From contig NZ_CP010537.1 in NCBI RefSeq assembly GCF_000832305.1, forward strand, positions 2,046,001 to 2,110,000: DNA of 64,000 nucleotides, read 5' to 3'. The DNA comes from Cupriavidus basilensis (GTDB lineage Bacteria > Pseudomonadota > Gammaproteobacteria > Burkholderiales > Burkholderiaceae). The position numbers were made by a program, and so were the translations under genes. A model generated the notes under the pieces. It had not been told where the DNA came from. It did no database searches and was given only the letters and a program-made list of their open reading frames with translations. Each line of letters begins with the position of its first letter. Within the stretch, counting starts at the first letter, position 1. Shown here in pieces: positions 35,940 through 45,189 of this stretch.

Positions 35940-37055
35940 TTAGGCAGCCTTGTCAAGCTCGGGATGCATGGAGTCCGACATCTGCGCCAGATGATGCAGC
36001 GTATCTCCGAACACCGATTCCATTTGGGTAAGGCGTCTAAAATAGTGGCTGACGATATACTCATCCGTCATTCCAATCCCACCGTGCAATTGCACGGCCT
36101 GCTGGCCGACGAATCGCATCGACCCGCCCAACTGATATTTCGCTTGTGCCATGGCGCGACGTCTCTGGTTCGCCGGCGCGTTGACGTTGAGCGAGGCGTA
36201 GTAGCTCATAGACCTCGCGAGCTCTAGACTCATCTTCATATCTGCGACGCGGTGACGCAACGCTTGGAAGCTCGCGATAGCGACGCCGAACTGCTTGCGC
36301 GTCTTCATGTAATCCACCAGAGCCTCCAGGGTTACGTCCATCACGCCCACGGCCTCTGCACACGTCATTGCAATGCCAAGATCCACGGCATACGACAGGC
36401 AATCCTGGCCTTCGCGGGTGACTAGCGTGCCCGGCGCCTTCGACAACGTCAGCTCCGCGGCGCGCGAGCCGTCGACAGTTTGATAAGGGTGTACCAATAC
36501 ACCTGGGGCGGAGCGCTCCACAAGGAACGCTCCGAGAGTGTCAGCAATCATGGCGGGTACAATGTACGCAGCAGCATGATCGCCAACCGGCACGAGGCTC
36601 TTACTCCCAGTAAGCTCCCAACCTTCCGCCGTCTCGACTGCTCGCGTCTCGCACGTATCGATGCGATAACGATTCGCGCGCTCCTGCTGGGCCAGTACGA
36701 CCAGACTTTCTCCAGAAGCGATCGTAGGCAGCCACGCCGCACGTACGCTTGCTTCGGCGTAGTTCGACAGCACTGCACCCGCAAGTAGAACTTGCGCCAG
36801 CGGTTCGAGTACGATGCCCCGCCCCAGTTCCTCCATAACCACCATAACGTCGACCGGCCCCATACCGACGCCGCCATACTCTTCTGGGACGTAAAGTCCA
36901 GTCAGCCCAAGCTCCGCAAGCTCCGAATACGCGTCCGGGGAAAATCCGCCGCTGCTCTCGGAACTGCGACGGTGCTCAAACGTATAGCTACGCTTTACCC
37001 ACTTTCTTACTGCATCTCGCAGTTGGTCCTGGTCGTCAGTGAATTCGAAATCCAT
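35940..37055 (-). CDS. Acyl-CoA dehydrogenase, small-subunit type
   Basis: A 371-residue acyl-CoA dehydrogenase with an AAGGAG ribosome binding site. The N-terminal domain opens MDFEFTDDQDQLRDAVRKWV and the C-terminal domain has QLHGGIGMTDEYIVSHYFRR, the flavin and substrate contact region. It resembles the small partner (PimD type) of paired dehydrogenases. It is the last gene of the eight-gene operon. With the gene at 37067 it probably forms a hetero-oligomer that introduces a double bond in an acyl-CoA. Confidence 0.88.
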   Translation of the reverse strand: MDFEFTDDQDQLRDAVRKWVKRSYTFEHRRSSESSGGFSPDAYSELAELGLTGLYVPEEYGGVGMGPVDVMVVMEELGRGIVLEPLAQVLLAGAVLSNYAEASVRAAWLPTIASGESLVVLAQQERANRYRIDTCETRAVETAEGWELTGSKSLVPVGDHAAAYIVPAMIADTLGAFLVERSAPGVLVHPYQTVDGSRAAELTLSKAPGTLVTREGQDCLSYAVDLGIAMTCAEAVGVMDVTLEALVDYMKTRKQFGVAIASFQALRHRVADMKMSLELARSMSYYASLNVNAPANQRRRAMAQAKYQLGGSMRFVGQQAVQLHGGIGMTDEYIVSHYFRRLTQMESVFGDTLHHLAQMSDSMHPELDKAA

Positions 37056-37066
37056 GCTCTACTCCT

Positions 37067-38248
37067 TTATCCGAGGACCACTTGCGAAACAATGTTACGC
37101 TGCACTTCATTGGAGCCACCGTAGATAGTGGTTTTCCGCAGATTAAAATATGTCGCGGCAAGCGGAGCGTTCCGTCGCTCTCCACCTGGGAACTCGCCAT
37201 CCCACTCCGTCAACATAGCGTCTTGAATAAATGGGAGGCTATAGGGACCTGCAGCCAGCATCATCAATTCACTGTAGCGCTGTTGAATCTCACTGCCTCG
37301 GATTTTCAGTAGGCCTGCGATATCCAATGGATTCTTCCCGGATTTTTCTGCCGAGATAACGCGAAGAACCAGCATTTCGAGCGCGATAATATCTACCTCG
37401 AGCTTCGAAACCTCGTCTTTGAAACGAGGGTCGTCCATCATGCCTTCTGCAGCCGCGATTCGCTTCAGGCGTCGGAGCTCACGCTTGGCACGCCCGACTT
37501 CTGCAATGTTCGAGCGTTCGTGACTGAGAAGGTGTTTGGCATAGGTCCAGCCCTTATTTTCTTCGCCAATCAGGTTCTCAACGGGGACCTCAACATTGTC
37601 GAACCAGACCTCATTGACCTCGCACTCGCCGTCCAGCAGCTTAATGGGCCGAACCGTGACGCCAGGCGAACGCATGTCAATGAGCAGGAAACTGATCCCT
37701 GCCTGCGGCTTCCCTTCTGTATTGGTCCGGACGAGACAGAAAATCCACTCCCCGTACTGAGCCAACGTGGTCCAGATCTTTTGACCATTGACTATGTACT
37801 TGTCTCCCTTTCGCTCCGCTCGTGTCTTGAGCGAAGCCAGGTCGGAACCCGATCCCGGCTCGCTGTAACCCTGGCTCCACCAAACATCGCCCGTCACAAT
37901 GCCGGGCAAGAAGCGCGCCTGTTGCTCAGCGTTACCAAATGCCATGATGACTGGTGCCACCATGACAGGCCCATAGGGCACGAGTCGCGGTGCTCCTGCC
38001 AACGCGCACTCTTCCTCGAATATGTGCCGCTGCACTGGTGTCCAGCCCGTGCCGCCGAACTCGACTGGCCACTTATACGTCAGCCAACCCTTTTTCCCCA
38101 GAATTTGGTGCCAACGCTGCATATCGGTGCGGGATAGCTGCAGTCCGTTGTGCACCTTGTGCGAGATCTCCTTCGGCAAATGGGCGTCGATCCACGCATG
38201 TACCTCTTTTCTAAATTCCTGCTCTTCTTCTGTGAAATTCAGATCCAT
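37067..38248 (-). CDS. Acyl-CoA dehydrogenase, large-subunit type
   Basis: A 393-residue acyl-CoA dehydrogenase: MDLNFTEEEQEFRKEVHAWI, the FAD/substrate motif WWSQGYSEPGSGSDLASLKT and the C-terminal IYGGSNEVQRNIVSQVVLG. It resembles PimC-type large subunits. It is 11 nt upstream of the small-subunit gene. Heteromeric pairs of this kind are typical for branched, cyclic or dicarboxylic acyl-CoA substrates. Confidence 0.9.
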   Translation of the reverse strand: MDLNFTEEEQEFRKEVHAWIDAHLPKEISHKVHNGLQLSRTDMQRWHQILGKKGWLTYKWPVEFGGTGWTPVQRHIFEEECALAGAPRLVPYGPVMVAPVIMAFGNAEQQARFLPGIVTGDVWWSQGYSEPGSGSDLASLKTRAERKGDKYIVNGQKIWTTLAQYGEWIFCLVRTNTEGKPQAGISFLLIDMRSPGVTVRPIKLLDGECEVNEVWFDNVEVPVENLIGEENKGWTYAKHLLSHERSNIAEVGRAKRELRRLKRIAAAEGMMDDPRFKDEVSKLEVDIIALEMLVLRVISAEKSGKNPLDIAGLLKIRGSEIQQRYSELMMLAAGPYSLPFIQDAMLTEWDGEFPGGERRNAPLAATYFNLRKTTIYGGSNEVQRNIVSQVVLG

Positions 38249-38277
38249 TTCTCAGTCCCCTACTGTGTTAGTTAGTC

Positions 38278-39015
38278 CTAGCGGCCCACGAAAACGGGAG
38301 CGCGACGCTCCTTGGCCGCCAACGCCCCTTCCCGGGCGTCTTCACTCCTGGCCAGCATCTGAGCTTGGTACTGGGCGCTATAGCCTGCCTCAACCAGTCC
38401 TACCGGAATCGAGTGTCTCGCCGCCTGTTTGAGGAAACGCAGTACCAGCGGCGCTGCGCTCGCAATCTGACGCGCTGTCACTAGAGCTGCCTCTGTTTCG
38501 CTTCCTGGTTCACAGAGTTCGTTTACGAATCCGACTTCATAGGCCCGTTGGGCGGATACCGGGCGCCCGGTCAACATGAGCTCCATCGCGATCTTGTGGG
38601 GAATCCGACCGACCAGCGAGCTAATCAAGCCGGCTGCCATGCCTAGGCGACCTTCGGGATAAACGAAGGTCGTTGCCGAAGTCGCTACACAAAGATCGCA
38701 GAATGCAAGCATCGATACGCCCGCCGCTATCACGGGGCCATTAACCGCTGCAATAACCGGCTTTCCAATGTCAAATGCGACATTGGGAATGGCATGCCAA
38801 AAGGAATCCGGTGGATCGTTCGTGTCGAGGCCTGCCGTAAACACCGACCCCTCTGCACGTAGCAGGGCAACGCGATCCTCTGAGCCCGCGAAGTCTTGCC
38901 ACGCGTCGTGCAACGCGTCGCACATTTCCGAGTTCAGCGCGTTTCTCTTATCCGGCCGATTCATCGTAATGACCCGGACGAAATTTTCTGATTCGATTTT
39001 TATCAACTCGGCCAT
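38278..39015 (-). CDS. Enoyl-CoA hydratase/isomerase family protein (1)
   Basis: A 245-residue crotonase-fold protein. The CoA-binding and oxyanion-hole segments are NRPDKRNALNSEMCDAL and AVNGPVIAAGVSMLAFCD. The Glu/Gly pattern around the second active-site segment reads FVYPEGRLGMAAGLISSLV. It would hydrate or isomerise the enoyl-CoA made by the paired dehydrogenases. It lies 7 nt after the second crotonase gene. Confidence 0.87.
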   Translation of the reverse strand: MAELIKIESENFVRVITMNRPDKRNALNSEMCDALHDAWQDFAGSEDRVALLRAEGSVFTAGLDTNDPPDSFWHAIPNVAFDIGKPVIAAVNGPVIAAGVSMLAFCDLCVATSATTFVYPEGRLGMAAGLISSLVGRIPHKIAMELMLTGRPVSAQRAYEVGFVNELCEPGSETEAALVTARQIASAAPLVLRFLKQAARHSIPVGLVEAGYSAQYQAQMLARSEDAREGALAAKERRAPVFVGR

Positions 39016-39022
39016 GGCGTTC

Positions 39023-39763
39023 TTAACGCTTCTTGTTCAGGAAGGATTTGAAGATTTCCTGAGTGGCTTCGGTATTCAAGAGTTCGGCGAACATCTTCAC
39101 TTCCAGGTCGAGCGCAGAACCCACAGCGGCACGATTCTCGTGGTTCAACATCCGCTTTGTCGCGCGTACCGAAGCCTTGGGAAGCTTTGCCAGTTCGGCA
39201 GCCGTTTCGCGCGCCCGTGCAAGGGCTTCCCCGTCCTGCGTCAGCGACGTCAGAAGCCCGGCATCGAAAGCTTCTTCTGCATCAAAGAACTTTCCAAGCA
39301 TCAACCACTCACGTGCCTTCCGGACACCTACCAGCGATTCGAGCAGGTAGCTGGATGCGCCCTCGGGGCACAGACCCAGCGATACGAACGGCATGCGGAA
39401 GCGCGCATCTTGGGATGCGTAGGCAAAATCGACGTGTTGCAGCATCGTGGCGCCGATTCCAATCGCCAGTCCCTCGACTGCTGCGATTAGCGGCACATCG
39501 ATCGCGGCCATCTTCCGGAGAAGCGTGACAGCAGGGGAATCTTCATTACCCCGCCGGGTCTGGAAATCATTGATATCGGCACCGACAGTGAAGTGTCCGC
39601 CCGCACCATGCACGATGACTGCGGCACATTCCTTGTCCGCGTTGGCCTCATCCAGAAGACGGGTCAGTTCCTGGTACATCGCGGCGCTGATCGCATTGCG
39701 CTTTTCTGGACGCGCAATGCAAATCTCCAGGACGTTTCCGACATTATTAGCTTGGATGCTCAT
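39023..39763 (-). CDS. Enoyl-CoA hydratase/isomerase family protein (2)
   Basis: The start at 39763 (MSIQANNVGNVLEICIARPE) has an AGGAGC ribosome binding site and overlaps the CoA-transferase stop by 4 bp. The 246-residue crotonase has ARPEKRNAISAAMYQEL, GGHFTVGADINDFQ and FRMPFVSLGLCPEGASSYLL. The final LNKKR is basic. It is probably the second hydratase or isomerase step of the pathway, or a ring or side-chain hydrolase. Confidence 0.87.
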   Translation of the reverse strand: MSIQANNVGNVLEICIARPEKRNAISAAMYQELTRLLDEANADKECAAVIVHGAGGHFTVGADINDFQTRRGNEDSPAVTLLRKMAAIDVPLIAAVEGLAIGIGATMLQHVDFAYASQDARFRMPFVSLGLCPEGASSYLLESLVGVRKAREWLMLGKFFDAEEAFDAGLLTSLTQDGEALARARETAAELAKLPKASVRATKRMLNHENRAAVGSALDLEVKMFAELLNTEATQEIFKSFLNKKR

Positions 39764-41037
39764 GATTGCTCCTGAAGTGTCTTTTTTGACGTTTGGCAAC
39801 TAATCACCCCACGTTCTTCGAGACCGGCGATGTGGTCCGCGGAAAGTTCTAGCAAGTCGGAAAGCACGTCTTCTGTGTGCTGACCGAGTTTCGCGGGCGC
39901 CCGAACGTAGTGCACCGGCGTTTTACTGAATTTGATGGGATTGGCGATGCCCCGTACCGAGCCGATACCTTTGTCAACCGGCACGTCGATCGCCATCTGA
40001 CGGTGGATGACCTGTGGGTGAGCAAAGGCTTCCTTGTAGGTATTGATACGACCGTGCGGGATATCCGCTGCGGAGAACGCGGCAAGCCAATGCTCGGTTT
40101 GGCGCGCCGCAAGAACCGACGACACCTGCGCAATTAGCGCCTCTCGATTCCGAATGCGTCCGGATGCGGAATAGAACGTCGAATCCCGGGCCAGTTCTTT
40201 GGCGTCGATCGCTTGGCAAAAGCGTTGCCACTGGGAATCGTTCCCCACAGCAACTACCACCTTACCGTCTGCCGTATCAAAGACTTGATACGGTACGAGA
40301 GACGGATGCGCGTTCCCCCACCGGTGCGGTTCGGCGCCATTGATCAGGCACGACAATCCCTGATTCGACGACAAGCCAACCAGACAATCGAGCAGTGCCA
40401 AATCGATGTGCTGACCTTCTCCCGTGACATTCCTGTGGTTCAACGCGGCGAGGATCGCGACCGTCGCATACAGTCCCGTCGTCAGATCAGCAATGGCGAT
40501 CCCGACCTTCTGTGGCCCACCACCAGGCTCGTCATCACGCTCGCCCGTTATGCTCATCAGCCCGCTTTCCCCCTGGAAAACGAAGTCGTAGCCGGGGCGG
40601 TCAGCGTACGGCCCGGATTGGCCGTACCCGGTGATAGAGCAATAGATCAGGCGCGGATTGATCTTTTTCAGACTGTCGTAGTCAAGCCCTCGACGAGCCA
40701 GATCACCAACCTTAAAGTTCTCTACAAAGATGTCGCACTCAAGAACGAGCTTACGGATCAGATCCGCACCGTCTGGGTTGGCGATGTCCACGCCAACCGA
40801 TCGTTTGTTCCGATTTGCGGAAGCGAAGTAGGTGGAATCCTCAAGCACTTCCGCTTCACTCGTCATCGCATACGGCGGCCCCCACTGCCGCGTATCATCC
40901 CCTCGCGATGGGTGCTCAATCTTGATGACATCGGCTCCCATGTCGCCCAGCATCTGGGTACACCATGGCCCTGCGAGCACTCGCGTCATATCCAATACGC
41001 GAATGTTCCCTAGAGCTTGTTTCTGCATAAGAGACAT
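39760..41037 (-). CDS. Class III CoA-transferase (CaiB/BaiF family) (2)
   Basis: A 425-residue CoA-transferase with a GAGGG ribosome binding site, closely related to the one at 28642: VLDMTRVLAGPWCTQMLGDM, then GADVIKIEHPSRGDDTRQWG. The IADLTTGLYA segment holds the expected catalytic Asp. It should activate the acid delivered by the aldehyde dehydrogenase immediately upstream. 4-bp overlap with the next gene. Confidence 0.9.
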   Translation of the reverse strand: MSLMQKQALGNIRVLDMTRVLAGPWCTQMLGDMGADVIKIEHPSRGDDTRQWGPPYAMTSEAEVLEDSTYFASANRNKRSVGVDIANPDGADLIRKLVLECDIFVENFKVGDLARRGLDYDSLKKINPRLIYCSITGYGQSGPYADRPGYDFVFQGESGLMSITGERDDEPGGGPQKVGIAIADLTTGLYATVAILAALNHRNVTGEGQHIDLALLDCLVGLSSNQGLSCLINGAEPHRWGNAHPSLVPYQVFDTADGKVVVAVGNDSQWQRFCQAIDAKELARDSTFYSASGRIRNREALIAQVSSVLAARQTEHWLAAFSAADIPHGRINTYKEAFAHPQVIHRQMAIDVPVDKGIGSVRGIANPIKFSKTPVHYVRAPAKLGQHTEDVLSDLLELSADHIAGLEERGVISCQTSKKTLQEQS

Positions 41038-41041
41038 CCCG

Positions 41042-42457
41042 TCATCCCTCGTTCATTTGGATAGATTTGTACTCGAGGAACTCATCCAAACCGACGTGAC
41101 CCGCCTCCCGGCCAACACCGCTTTGTTTGAAGCCGCCGAAGGGCGCTACGGGGTTGAATCGGGCGCCGTTAATATCGACCTGTCCTGCACGAATCTTCTT
41201 AGCGGCGTCGAGTGCGAGGTCAGGATCGCCCCAAACGGCCGCCGCCAGGCCATACACCGTTGCGTTGGCGATGCGGATGCCGTCGTCGATTTCGTCGTAG
41301 GGAATCACGCAGAGCACGGGGCCAAACACCTCTTCCTTGGCCAGATAGTTATGTTGATCTGTGAGAAACACCTTCGGGCTGACGAAGAATCCTGCAGGCG
41401 GAACATCCTGGCCTGACGCGATGAGCGTGGCGCCCTCCGCTACCCCTTTTTCCGCTAGTTCCTGCACGCGGTCACGCTGCTTGCCAGAAATGAGCGGGCC
41501 GATCCGATGGCCTTCGACGAGGCTGGATCCGACAGAGAACTTGGCGAGTTCTTGCTTCACCAGGGCTTCGACGGCCGACACATCACGCGAGTGAACAATC
41601 AACCTGGTCAGCGCGCTGCAAGTCTGACCGTTGTTGAGGAAGCAGGAAGCGAGCGTTCCCTTGACGGCCACAGTCAGGTCCGCACCCGGCAATACCAAGG
41701 AAGGCGACTTGCCGCCCAATTCCAGCGTCACCTTCTTAATGGTCGACGCGGCCAAGCAAGACACTGCACGACCCGCTTCCGTGGATCCTGTGAAGCTAAC
41801 CATGTCCACGCCGTCAGCTCGCGCCAACGCTGCGCCCACTACCGCACCCAAGCCGTTCACAACGTTCACCACGCCCGAAGGAAAGCCTGCGTCATTGATG
41901 GCATCGCAGATAAGGCGCGTTGTTCGGGGCGTCAATTCACTTGGTTTGAGCACGACTGTGTTCCCGGCCAGAAGCGCGGGCACCACCTTCAGAATGATCT
42001 GATGAAGCGGGAAATTCCATGGCGTGATACATGCCACGACGCCGAATGGCTCCCGGACGATGACAGATGGGCCCGTTCGCGATTGCCATGGAAATCCTTC
42101 CGCCAGCTTTACGAAGTTCCCAATGTTCCGAATGGGCGAGTCGACTTGAACGATGCGTGAGATCTTCAAGGGCGTGCCAACCTCAGCCGCGATAGCATCG
42201 GCCAACGACTCCTGCCGATTTGTGAGTTGGTCTTTTAGGCGATTAAGAATTGCGCATTTGTCCGACACGGATGTTGCGGACCAGCTGGCCAATGCGTTCT
42301 GCGCGGCACCCAAGGCGAGACCGACGTCCTCCTCGGTACCTGGAAGAATTTGGGCCGATACCAGGCCAGTATTCGGGTCCTCTACGTCGATGAGCTGTGT
42401 GCCAGAAGCACGGCGCCACGATCCCCCGATGTATTGCTGATCGAAGATCTCCGGCAT
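41042..42457 (-). CDS. NAD(P)-dependent aldehyde dehydrogenase (2)
   Basis: ATG at 42457 (a GTG one codon earlier is also possible) gives about 471 residues. The motifs are complete: ACITPWNFPLHQ, FTGSTEAGRAV, VTLELGGKSPSLV with the general base Glu, and NNGQTCSALTRL with the nucleophile Cys. Its start overlaps the VOC protein stop by one base. It makes the acid substrate for the CoA-transferase that follows. Confidence 0.92.
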   Translation of the reverse strand: MPEIFDQQYIGGSWRRASGTQLIDVEDPNTGLVSAQILPGTEEDVGLALGAAQNALASWSATSVSDKCAILNRLKDQLTNRQESLADAIAAEVGTPLKISRIVQVDSPIRNIGNFVKLAEGFPWQSRTGPSVIVREPFGVVACITPWNFPLHQIILKVVPALLAGNTVVLKPSELTPRTTRLICDAINDAGFPSGVVNVVNGLGAVVGAALARADGVDMVSFTGSTEAGRAVSCLAASTIKKVTLELGGKSPSLVLPGADLTVAVKGTLASCFLNNGQTCSALTRLIVHSRDVSAVEALVKQELAKFSVGSSLVEGHRIGPLISGKQRDRVQELAEKGVAEGATLIASGQDVPPAGFFVSPKVFLTDQHNYLAKEEVFGPVLCVIPYDEIDDGIRIANATVYGLAAAVWGDPDLALDAAKKIRAGQVDINGARFNPVAPFGGFKQSGVGREAGHVGLDEFLEYKSIQMNEG

Positions 42458-43326
42458 CACGACTGCACCTCTGAAATCTCTTCGACTTTCTCGGGGCTAC
42501 CGGACCATCCCCACGCCAACGAGGTTCGGGATACACCAAGTAGGACGCCATTCAGCGCGCTCGGATGGATCCAGAGGCCGTCCTGCTCGGGCTTGCCCGT
42601 GTCGGTCCTTCGGGTCCACTTTGCGTTGCGCGATTCGAGTCGCCTGATTACGTCCGCCAAATCATGCGTTTCGATGTAGCACATGTAAAGTGCGTCACCT
42701 CGCTTGCCCGAAAACCTGCCCATGGCAAAGGCGGGATCATGCGCTTCAGCCAATTCGATGCGATCGAGACGATCCGGCGCGAACATCAGCAGCGTGCCTT
42801 CATAGCCAAATCGCGCGAACGTGATGTCTACTGCCTTGTCGCGCTGCAGGCCCAGTTTTCGCGCGTAGCAATCCGCGACTTCTCGCCAGTCGGTGCTGAG
42901 AACCATGGTGAGCTCGTACAGAAACGACACAGGACCATTCGCTCGAACCCGCGCTGCCGCTTCGCTGACAACGAGTGGCATGCCATAGAGGCCGCCCGCG
43001 TTCAAATAGAGACGGCCGTCGGCTTCAGCAAATCGGATACCTTGCTCGGCAAGGAACCTCTGGCATTCAGCCAGGCTAGCTGTCGAGACCCCTCCAAAGA
43101 AGAGGCCTTCCCCGAAGCTATCAAGATGATCACTTACGACCCCTGCTCCCCGCGGGGTCCAAAGTTCGACCGTGCTTTCGCCGATTACCAGGCTACGGCC
43201 ACGGGCATTCAGATGGTCGCTTGCAAGCTCATCAAGATACTGCGCCCCAAGTACTTCCCTGTAGTTCTGCTCTGCTTGATCGAGGTCGCGCACCGCAACG
43301 AGGATTCTGTCAACCGAGTTCAACAT
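42457..43326 (-). CDS. VOC-family (glyoxalase/dioxygenase fold) protein
   Basis: A 289-residue protein with an AAGGAAG ribosome binding site. The opening DRILVAVRDLDQAEQNYREV and the later segment SFLYELTMVLSTDWREVADC read as two vicinal-oxygen-chelate modules. Such proteins range from glyoxalases to extradiol dioxygenases and methylmalonyl-CoA epimerases. No substrate can be read. It is the second gene of the operon, between the Bug protein and aldehyde dehydrogenase. Confidence 0.8.
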   Translation of the reverse strand: MLNSVDRILVAVRDLDQAEQNYREVLGAQYLDELASDHLNARGRSLVIGESTVELWTPRGAGVVSDHLDSFGEGLFFGGVSTASLAECQRFLAEQGIRFAEADGRLYLNAGGLYGMPLVVSEAAARVRANGPVSFLYELTMVLSTDWREVADCYARKLGLQRDKAVDITFARFGYEGTLLMFAPDRLDRIELAEAHDPAFAMGRFSGKRGDALYMCYIETHDLADVIRRLESRNAKWTRRTDTGKPEQDGLWIHPSALNGVLLGVSRTSLAWGWSGSPEKVEEISEVQS

Positions 43327-43350
43327 TGCTTCTTCCTTAAAGTAACTGAC

Positions 43351-44334
43351 CTACTGCACGGTGATGTGCGCGGTACGAATGAGCTTTTGCCATTTCGCCG
43401 ACTCCTGCTGGATGAATCGGCCGAACTCATCTCGTCCTGCGCCAGAGATGATTCCGCCGATGTCGCCAATCTTGCTGCGGACGTCAGGCATCTTGAGTAC
43501 AGCTTGAATTTCGGCATCCAAACGGGTGACGATCGGCTTCGGCGTTGCGGCAGGTACCAAGACGCCGAACCAACCAGTGATCTGATAGTTGCTCAGACCA
43601 GCTTCAGTCATCGTTGGGACGTCCGGCAGCAACGGGGAACGGACAGCACTCGTGATGGCGAGTGCGCGAACCTTTCCGCCTTTTACGAGATTCAATGCCG
43701 AAGGCATGTTGTCAAACATGATCGGTACATGGCCTGCCATCGTGTCGTTCAGGCCGGGGCCGCTACCGCGGTATGGCACATGAACCATGCGCAGGCCCGC
43801 TGTCGAAGCGAACAGTTCACCCGCCAAGTGCAAAGATGTTCCGTTGCCAGGCGTTGCGTACGACAAGGGATTGGGCTGTTGCTTCGCGTACTGAACGAGT
43901 TCCTTCACCGATTTGACCGGCAGTTGCGGGTTGACCACCAGCAGGTTGGGAACCTCCGCCAGGAGCGTCACCGGCGCGAGATCTCGCGTGGGAGAAAAGC
44001 GAGCGTCGGGAGTAAGCGTGGGGTTGATGGCAATAGGACCAATATTGCCCATAACGATGGTGTATCCATCAGCGGGCTGTTTCGCAACATAGGCCGTGCC
44101 AACATCGCCCCCAGCGCCTGGCTTGTTCTCGATCACCACGGGCTGCCCGAGTCGTTCAGAGAGCTTGGCACCGACGATACGTGCCAGCATGTCAGTGGTG
44201 CCGCCCGGCGGATACGGCACGACCCACTTGATCGGGCGACTCGGCCAGGACTCGCTGGCGTTCGCAACAGATTGACCGGTCGCTGCCCAGCACCCCACCA
44301 CAGCGGCGCTAAAGCCCAATATCCATCGTTTCAT
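43351..44334 (-). CDS. Bug/TctC-family periplasmic binding protein (3)
   Basis: The start at 44334 has an AGGAGA ribosome binding site and gives 327 residues with a signal peptide (WILGFSAAVVGCWAATGQSV) cut near NASES. The family motifs WVVPYPPGGTTDMLARIVGA and VIENKPGAGGDVGTAYVAK are present. It is the first gene of the eight-gene operon, next to the IclR operators. It probably captures the extracellular acid degraded by the operon. Confidence 0.92.
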   Translation of the reverse strand: MKRWILGFSAAVVGCWAATGQSVANASESWPSRPIKWVVPYPPGGTTDMLARIVGAKLSERLGQPVVIENKPGAGGDVGTAYVAKQPADGYTIVMGNIGPIAINPTLTPDARFSPTRDLAPVTLLAEVPNLLVVNPQLPVKSVKELVQYAKQQPNPLSYATPGNGTSLHLAGELFASTAGLRMVHVPYRGSGPGLNDTMAGHVPIMFDNMPSALNLVKGGKVRALAITSAVRSPLLPDVPTMTEAGLSNYQITGWFGVLVPAATPKPIVTRLDAEIQAVLKMPDVRSKIGDIGGIISGAGRDEFGRFIQQESAKWQKLIRTAHITVQ

Positions 44335-44391
44335 TCGTTGTCTCCTGACCTCAAGAAGCAGGTTGCATCTCAAGGGCACCTGGTTTATGAT

Positions 44392-44426
44392 GTTCACTAG
44401 GTGAACTAGCGGTACACAGGGTGTAC
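44392..44426. promoter_or_regulatory. Twin palindromic operators between iclR and the operon
   Basis: GTTCACTAGGTGAAC (44392-44406) and GTACACAGGGTGTAC (44412-44426) are both perfect 6-bp inverted repeats with 3-nt centres. Their centres are 20 bp apart, two helical turns. They end two bases before the iclR start codon. This is a strong IclR-type autoregulatory and operon-control site. Confidence 0.75.
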
Positions 44427-44428
44427 GA

Positions 44429-45076
44429 ATGAAGAATAATAGATCGATCCAACGCTGTCTAGCGGTGCTGCGCGCTTTCCGAGAGAACGGGCGACCTACG
44501 TTGGCGGAGTTGTCGCGTGCCGTAGACCTGCCGCACCCGACCGTTCTGCGCTTTCTATTGACTTTGGAGGAGGAGGGATATGTCGCGCGCGAGGGCAACC
44601 AATGGCGCTTGACTACCCGAGTCTTCGAAATCGGCTTTGCTGCTTTGGAAAGTTTGGGAGTGACAGACTCGGTTCAGCAGATGCTCCAGCAACTGGCTGA
44701 CACGTACGCAGGAACATCCAACCTGGGTGAAGCGAACCCCGACGGGGTGATCATTATTGGAAGGGCGATGGCACTCGCGGAACGCCGTCGCCTCGTGGTG
44801 ATGAATCTCCGGGTTGGAAGCATCCTGCCTCCAAGTAGCGCGCTCACACAGGCGTTGACCCTCGGGGTCGGTGAATGGGCGATGGTCGAGTATCCAGAGA
44901 GCAATCAGATCTCAGTTGCAGTCCCGCTTGCTCGGGTTGGCAACCGCCAGCTGGCTATCGGGATTTCCACATCGCCAGCCGAGGCGACACCCGAAAGGAT
45001 CGAGAATGAAATCATTCCAACACTTCAGAATGCCGCAGCGATGGTCTCAAGGCTTGTTGGGATGGGGCCAGCGTAG
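44429..45076 (+). CDS. IclR-family transcriptional regulator (short form)
   Basis: A 215-residue regulator. The winged HTH is clear at 1-70: [49 protein letters not shown]. The effector domain is shorter than the usual ~180 residues and seems to lack the internal block after the first strands. It still ends with the family pattern [20 protein letters not shown]. It is divergent from the acyl-CoA operon and probably controls it. Confidence 0.88.
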   Translation: MKNNRSIQRCLAVLRAFRENGRPTLAELSRAVDLPHPTVLRFLLTLEEEGYVAREGNQWRLTTRVFEIGFAALESLGVTDSVQQMLQQLADTYAGTSNLGEANPDGVIIIGRAMALAERRRLVVMNLRVGSILPPSSALTQALTLGVGEWAMVEYPESNQISVAVPLARVGNRQLAIGISTSPAEATPERIENEIIPTLQNAAAMVSRLVGMGPA

Positions 45077-45106
45077 GGAGTTCGCTCATCGCCCCGGGTG
45101 CGGAAC

Positions 45107-45189
45107 CGTCGACTGATCAACACGAATCTGCCCGCTTGGCCGCTGGGATCTGTCCGGCGCTTGCAATCGAGGTTCACGAGGATCTCTGA
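45107..45189 (+). pseudogene. Third ferredoxin copy, C-terminal remnant
   Basis: In frame, TDQHESARLAAGICPALAIE followed by VHEDL and TGA 45187-45189 matches the last ~25 residues of the ferredoxin at 15914. The P450 and ferredoxin N-terminus are absent; homology begins right after the iclR gene. Confidence 0.8.

Noticed and set aside
42565..44400. Long plus-strand open frame of 611 codons
   Set aside because: It is antisense to the VOC and Bug genes, has no recognisable motif and no ribosome binding site. High-GC codon bias keeps the opposite strand open.
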